Of a DNA stretch of 64,000 nt, positions 62,746 to 64,000 are shown piece by piece. Origin of the DNA: Autumnicola patrickiae (lineage in GTDB: Bacteria; Bacteroidota; Bacteroidia; Flavobacteriales; Flavobacteriaceae); contig NZ_JAVRHM010000009.1 of NCBI RefSeq assembly GCF_031846525.1, positions 113,556-177,555 of the forward strand. Direction: 5' to 3'. The notes beneath the pieces were generated by a model. It was not told where the DNA came from, searched no databases, and saw only the letters and a list, made by a program, of their open reading frames with translations. The number at the start of each line of letters is the position of its first letter. Within the stretch, counting starts at the first letter, position 1. The translations under genes were made by a program, and so were the position numbers.

Positions 62746-63669
62746 TTGGAAACAAGTCCGGAATCATTTTATTCTAGTTACATAAAAGAATATCACGAAG
62801 TAAAAGCAAATTATTTATTCACTTTGCTTAATGATATTGAGAAAACAAATGAAAATTTAAAATGCAAAGAATTAATAAAAGAAGATGTTAGTTTATCTCT
62901 GACAAATAATACAAAGTTCATATTGCAAACTGATCTACGACAGAATTACTTCCATTGTATAGAAACATTTTTTGAGTTTTTTTTCGCATTTCTACCTAAT
63001 AATGAAATAGTTCCTGATAATAGTAAAATTGTTAGACAGCTTGTGAAAGCTAACTGGCAAAAAAACTACAAGAGGATTGAGCAAATTGCTAATGGAAAAA
63101 TGAAATTAAATTTCTTAGACCAAGAAATTGAGGACATAGAACATAATGTAACGATTGGTCATTATTTATTTTATCCAGGTACATATGCAAAAGGTAAATT
63201 TGATAATAATTGGTATCAAATGGTATCGGAAAGCATAGAAAATATCAAAAATGTAATAAAGATTTTAGCTTCCGATTTTTGTCCGAGAGATGAATACAAT
63301 GCATATAAACATACAATGAGAGCTTATCCAAATTATCAATCATTGCATTTATTAGATTTAGAAACTAAAGAAGAAAAATTAAGTTTTGATATAAGCAATT
63401 CAATATCATTTCAGATATATAATGATAAAGAGAAAGAAACAATTGTAAATACAAAAATGCTCGATCCACAAAGAGATTTTGATATGACAAAACAATGTAG
63501 CCGACTAATTCATAATATGGTGGAATTAAGAAATGTAATGTTCAATCGAAATCAAAAAAATGGAAACAACAAAGTTGCAATTCTACTTTTTGGAGAAGAT
63601 AATGTTGCTGAATCCTCAAAACATAATGTAGATATTCAAGATCTTAGTTTTTCAACGAAAATCGTTTAA
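62746..63669 (+). CDS. unknown protein (307 aa), likely part of defence locus
   Basis: Not recognised. It starts at a TTG (62746) and is mostly helical, with an EYNAYKHTMRAYP motif near residue 183-195 and an LIHNMVELRNVMFNRNQ segment near 272-288. It lies 55 bp after the PD-(D/E)XK gene and 157 bp before the ATPase gene on the same strand, so a three-gene unit is likely. A HEPN-like or transmembrane-free effector role cannot be shown. Confidence 0.65.
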   Translation: METSPESFYSSYIKEYHEVKANYLFTLLNDIEKTNENLKCKELIKEDVSLSLTNNTKFILQTDLRQNYFHCIETFFEFFFAFLPNNEIVPDNSKIVRQLVKANWQKNYKRIEQIANGKMKLNFLDQEIEDIEHNVTIGHYLFYPGTYAKGKFDNNWYQMVSESIENIKNVIKILASDFCPRDEYNAYKHTMRAYPNYQSLHLLDLETKEEKLSFDISNSISFQIYNDKEKETIVNTKMLDPQRDFDMTKQCSRLIHNMVELRNVMFNRNQKNGNNKVAILLFGEDNVAESSKHNVDIQDLSFSTKIV

Positions 63670-63825
63670 AGGGCTACAGTTAACATTTAAAAAATAGTTT
63701 AGGTTTAGATAAAATTCTATATTTTCGAAGCCTAGATTTAATCTGGTTATACTGAAAAGTCAGCTCTTCCCTACTCGCTACTTCTCTTAACCGTGACCCT
63801 TGTCAACAAGCAAAAAATTAATAAT

Positions 63826-64000
63826 ATGTTTTTTTTCTTTGATCAATTACCAGAAGAATTTAAAGACTTTCATCATGCAGAAGAAGATGTAAATATTTTT
63901 ATTGGGAATAATGGTAGTGGCAAAAGTACAGCACTAAATGAATTAGCAAAGTATCATGCACCTCGTGGTAATAAGGTTGTGGCAATTGCTAATTCCATAC
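63826..64000 (+). CDS. P-loop ATPase, partial (cut by window end)
   Basis: The first 58 residues begin MFFFFDQLPEEFKDFHH and contain a Walker A motif FIGNNGSGKSTALNEL (about 25-40), as in AAA/ABC-type or RecF-like ATPases of defence systems. It continues past the window edge, so family and partners are unknown. Same strand as the PD-(D/E)XK and unknown genes. Confidence 0.85.
   Translation, partial: MFFFFDQLPEEFKDFHHAEEDVNIFIGNNGSGKSTALNELAKYHAPRGNKVVAIANSI

Overview
The window looks like a chromosome segment of a marine or soil flavobacterium (Bacteroidota, family Flavobacteriaceae). Supporting signs are Bacteroidota-type promoters (TTG about 19 bases before TAnnTTTG) ahead of a tRNA gene, a tracrRNA and inside CRISPR repeats; a long type II-C Cas9 of 1464 residues with a 46-base repeat; Bacteroidota mobilization genes (BfmA/BtgA and MobB families); and many copies of the intergenic palindromes with CTTCGACAGG/CTCAGCCTGA cores seen in flavobacterial genomes. 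No species can be named from the sequence alone.

Region 1 (1-23.65 kb) reads as host backbone. It holds an aldo/keto reductase, a LOV-like PAS protein without the photoactive cysteine, a secreted type B carboxylesterase, an SDR, a DUF4440 lipoprotein, a DinB-fold protein, a Crp/Fnr regulator, a PLD-SF2 helicase-DUF3427 protein coupled to a NUDIX hydrolase, DNA polymerase IV, a tight five-gene cluster (cyclase, two small DUF proteins, YjbR, a membrane-anchored MutS-like ATPase), a DUF457 hydrolase, PhnA and an M20 dipeptidase. The spaces between genes are full of REP-like palindromes, a 77-bp direct repeat and a 119-bp MITE-like element.

Region 2 (about 23.60-39.04 kb) is an integrated mobilizable island in a tRNA-Leu(TAG) gene. 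The left end is the intact tRNA. The right end is a second, diverged 3' tRNA fragment sharing a 16-bp identical core, next to a tyrosine integrase. Cargo is an AraC-regulated redox/detoxification set: two aldo/keto reductases, an alpha/beta hydrolase, cupin proteins, a flavodoxin and a frameshifted carboxymuconolactone decarboxylase-cupin gene. Two copies of a 45-bp operator-like sequence sit at matching distances before two of the transcription units. The backbone is MobC, a MobA-type relaxase, a DnaC-like ATPase, a replication-type winged-helix protein, an excisionase-like HTH protein and the integrase.

Region 3 (39.2-48.2 kb) is a complete type II-C CRISPR-Cas locus: 40 repeats and 39 spacers, cas2, cas1, cas9, and a tracrRNA with anti-repeat and terminator divergent from cas9. 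The array is read toward cas2, against the cas operon, and each repeat carries a promoter-like sequence. The degenerate repeat lies at the cas-distal end.

Region 4 (48.4-64 kb) is a mixed defence and mobile region: an AbiEi/AbiEii type IV toxin-antitoxin pair, an unknown protein with an N-terminal HTH, a second mobilization module (BfmA, MobB relaxase, VirD4/TraG-like coupling protein, winged-helix protein), a possible OMPLA-like outer-membrane barrel, decayed DNA, an unknown protein built from two internal repeats, an IS1182-family insertion sequence, a PD-(D/E)XK nuclease-domain protein, an unknown protein and the start of a P-loop ATPase cut by the window edge.
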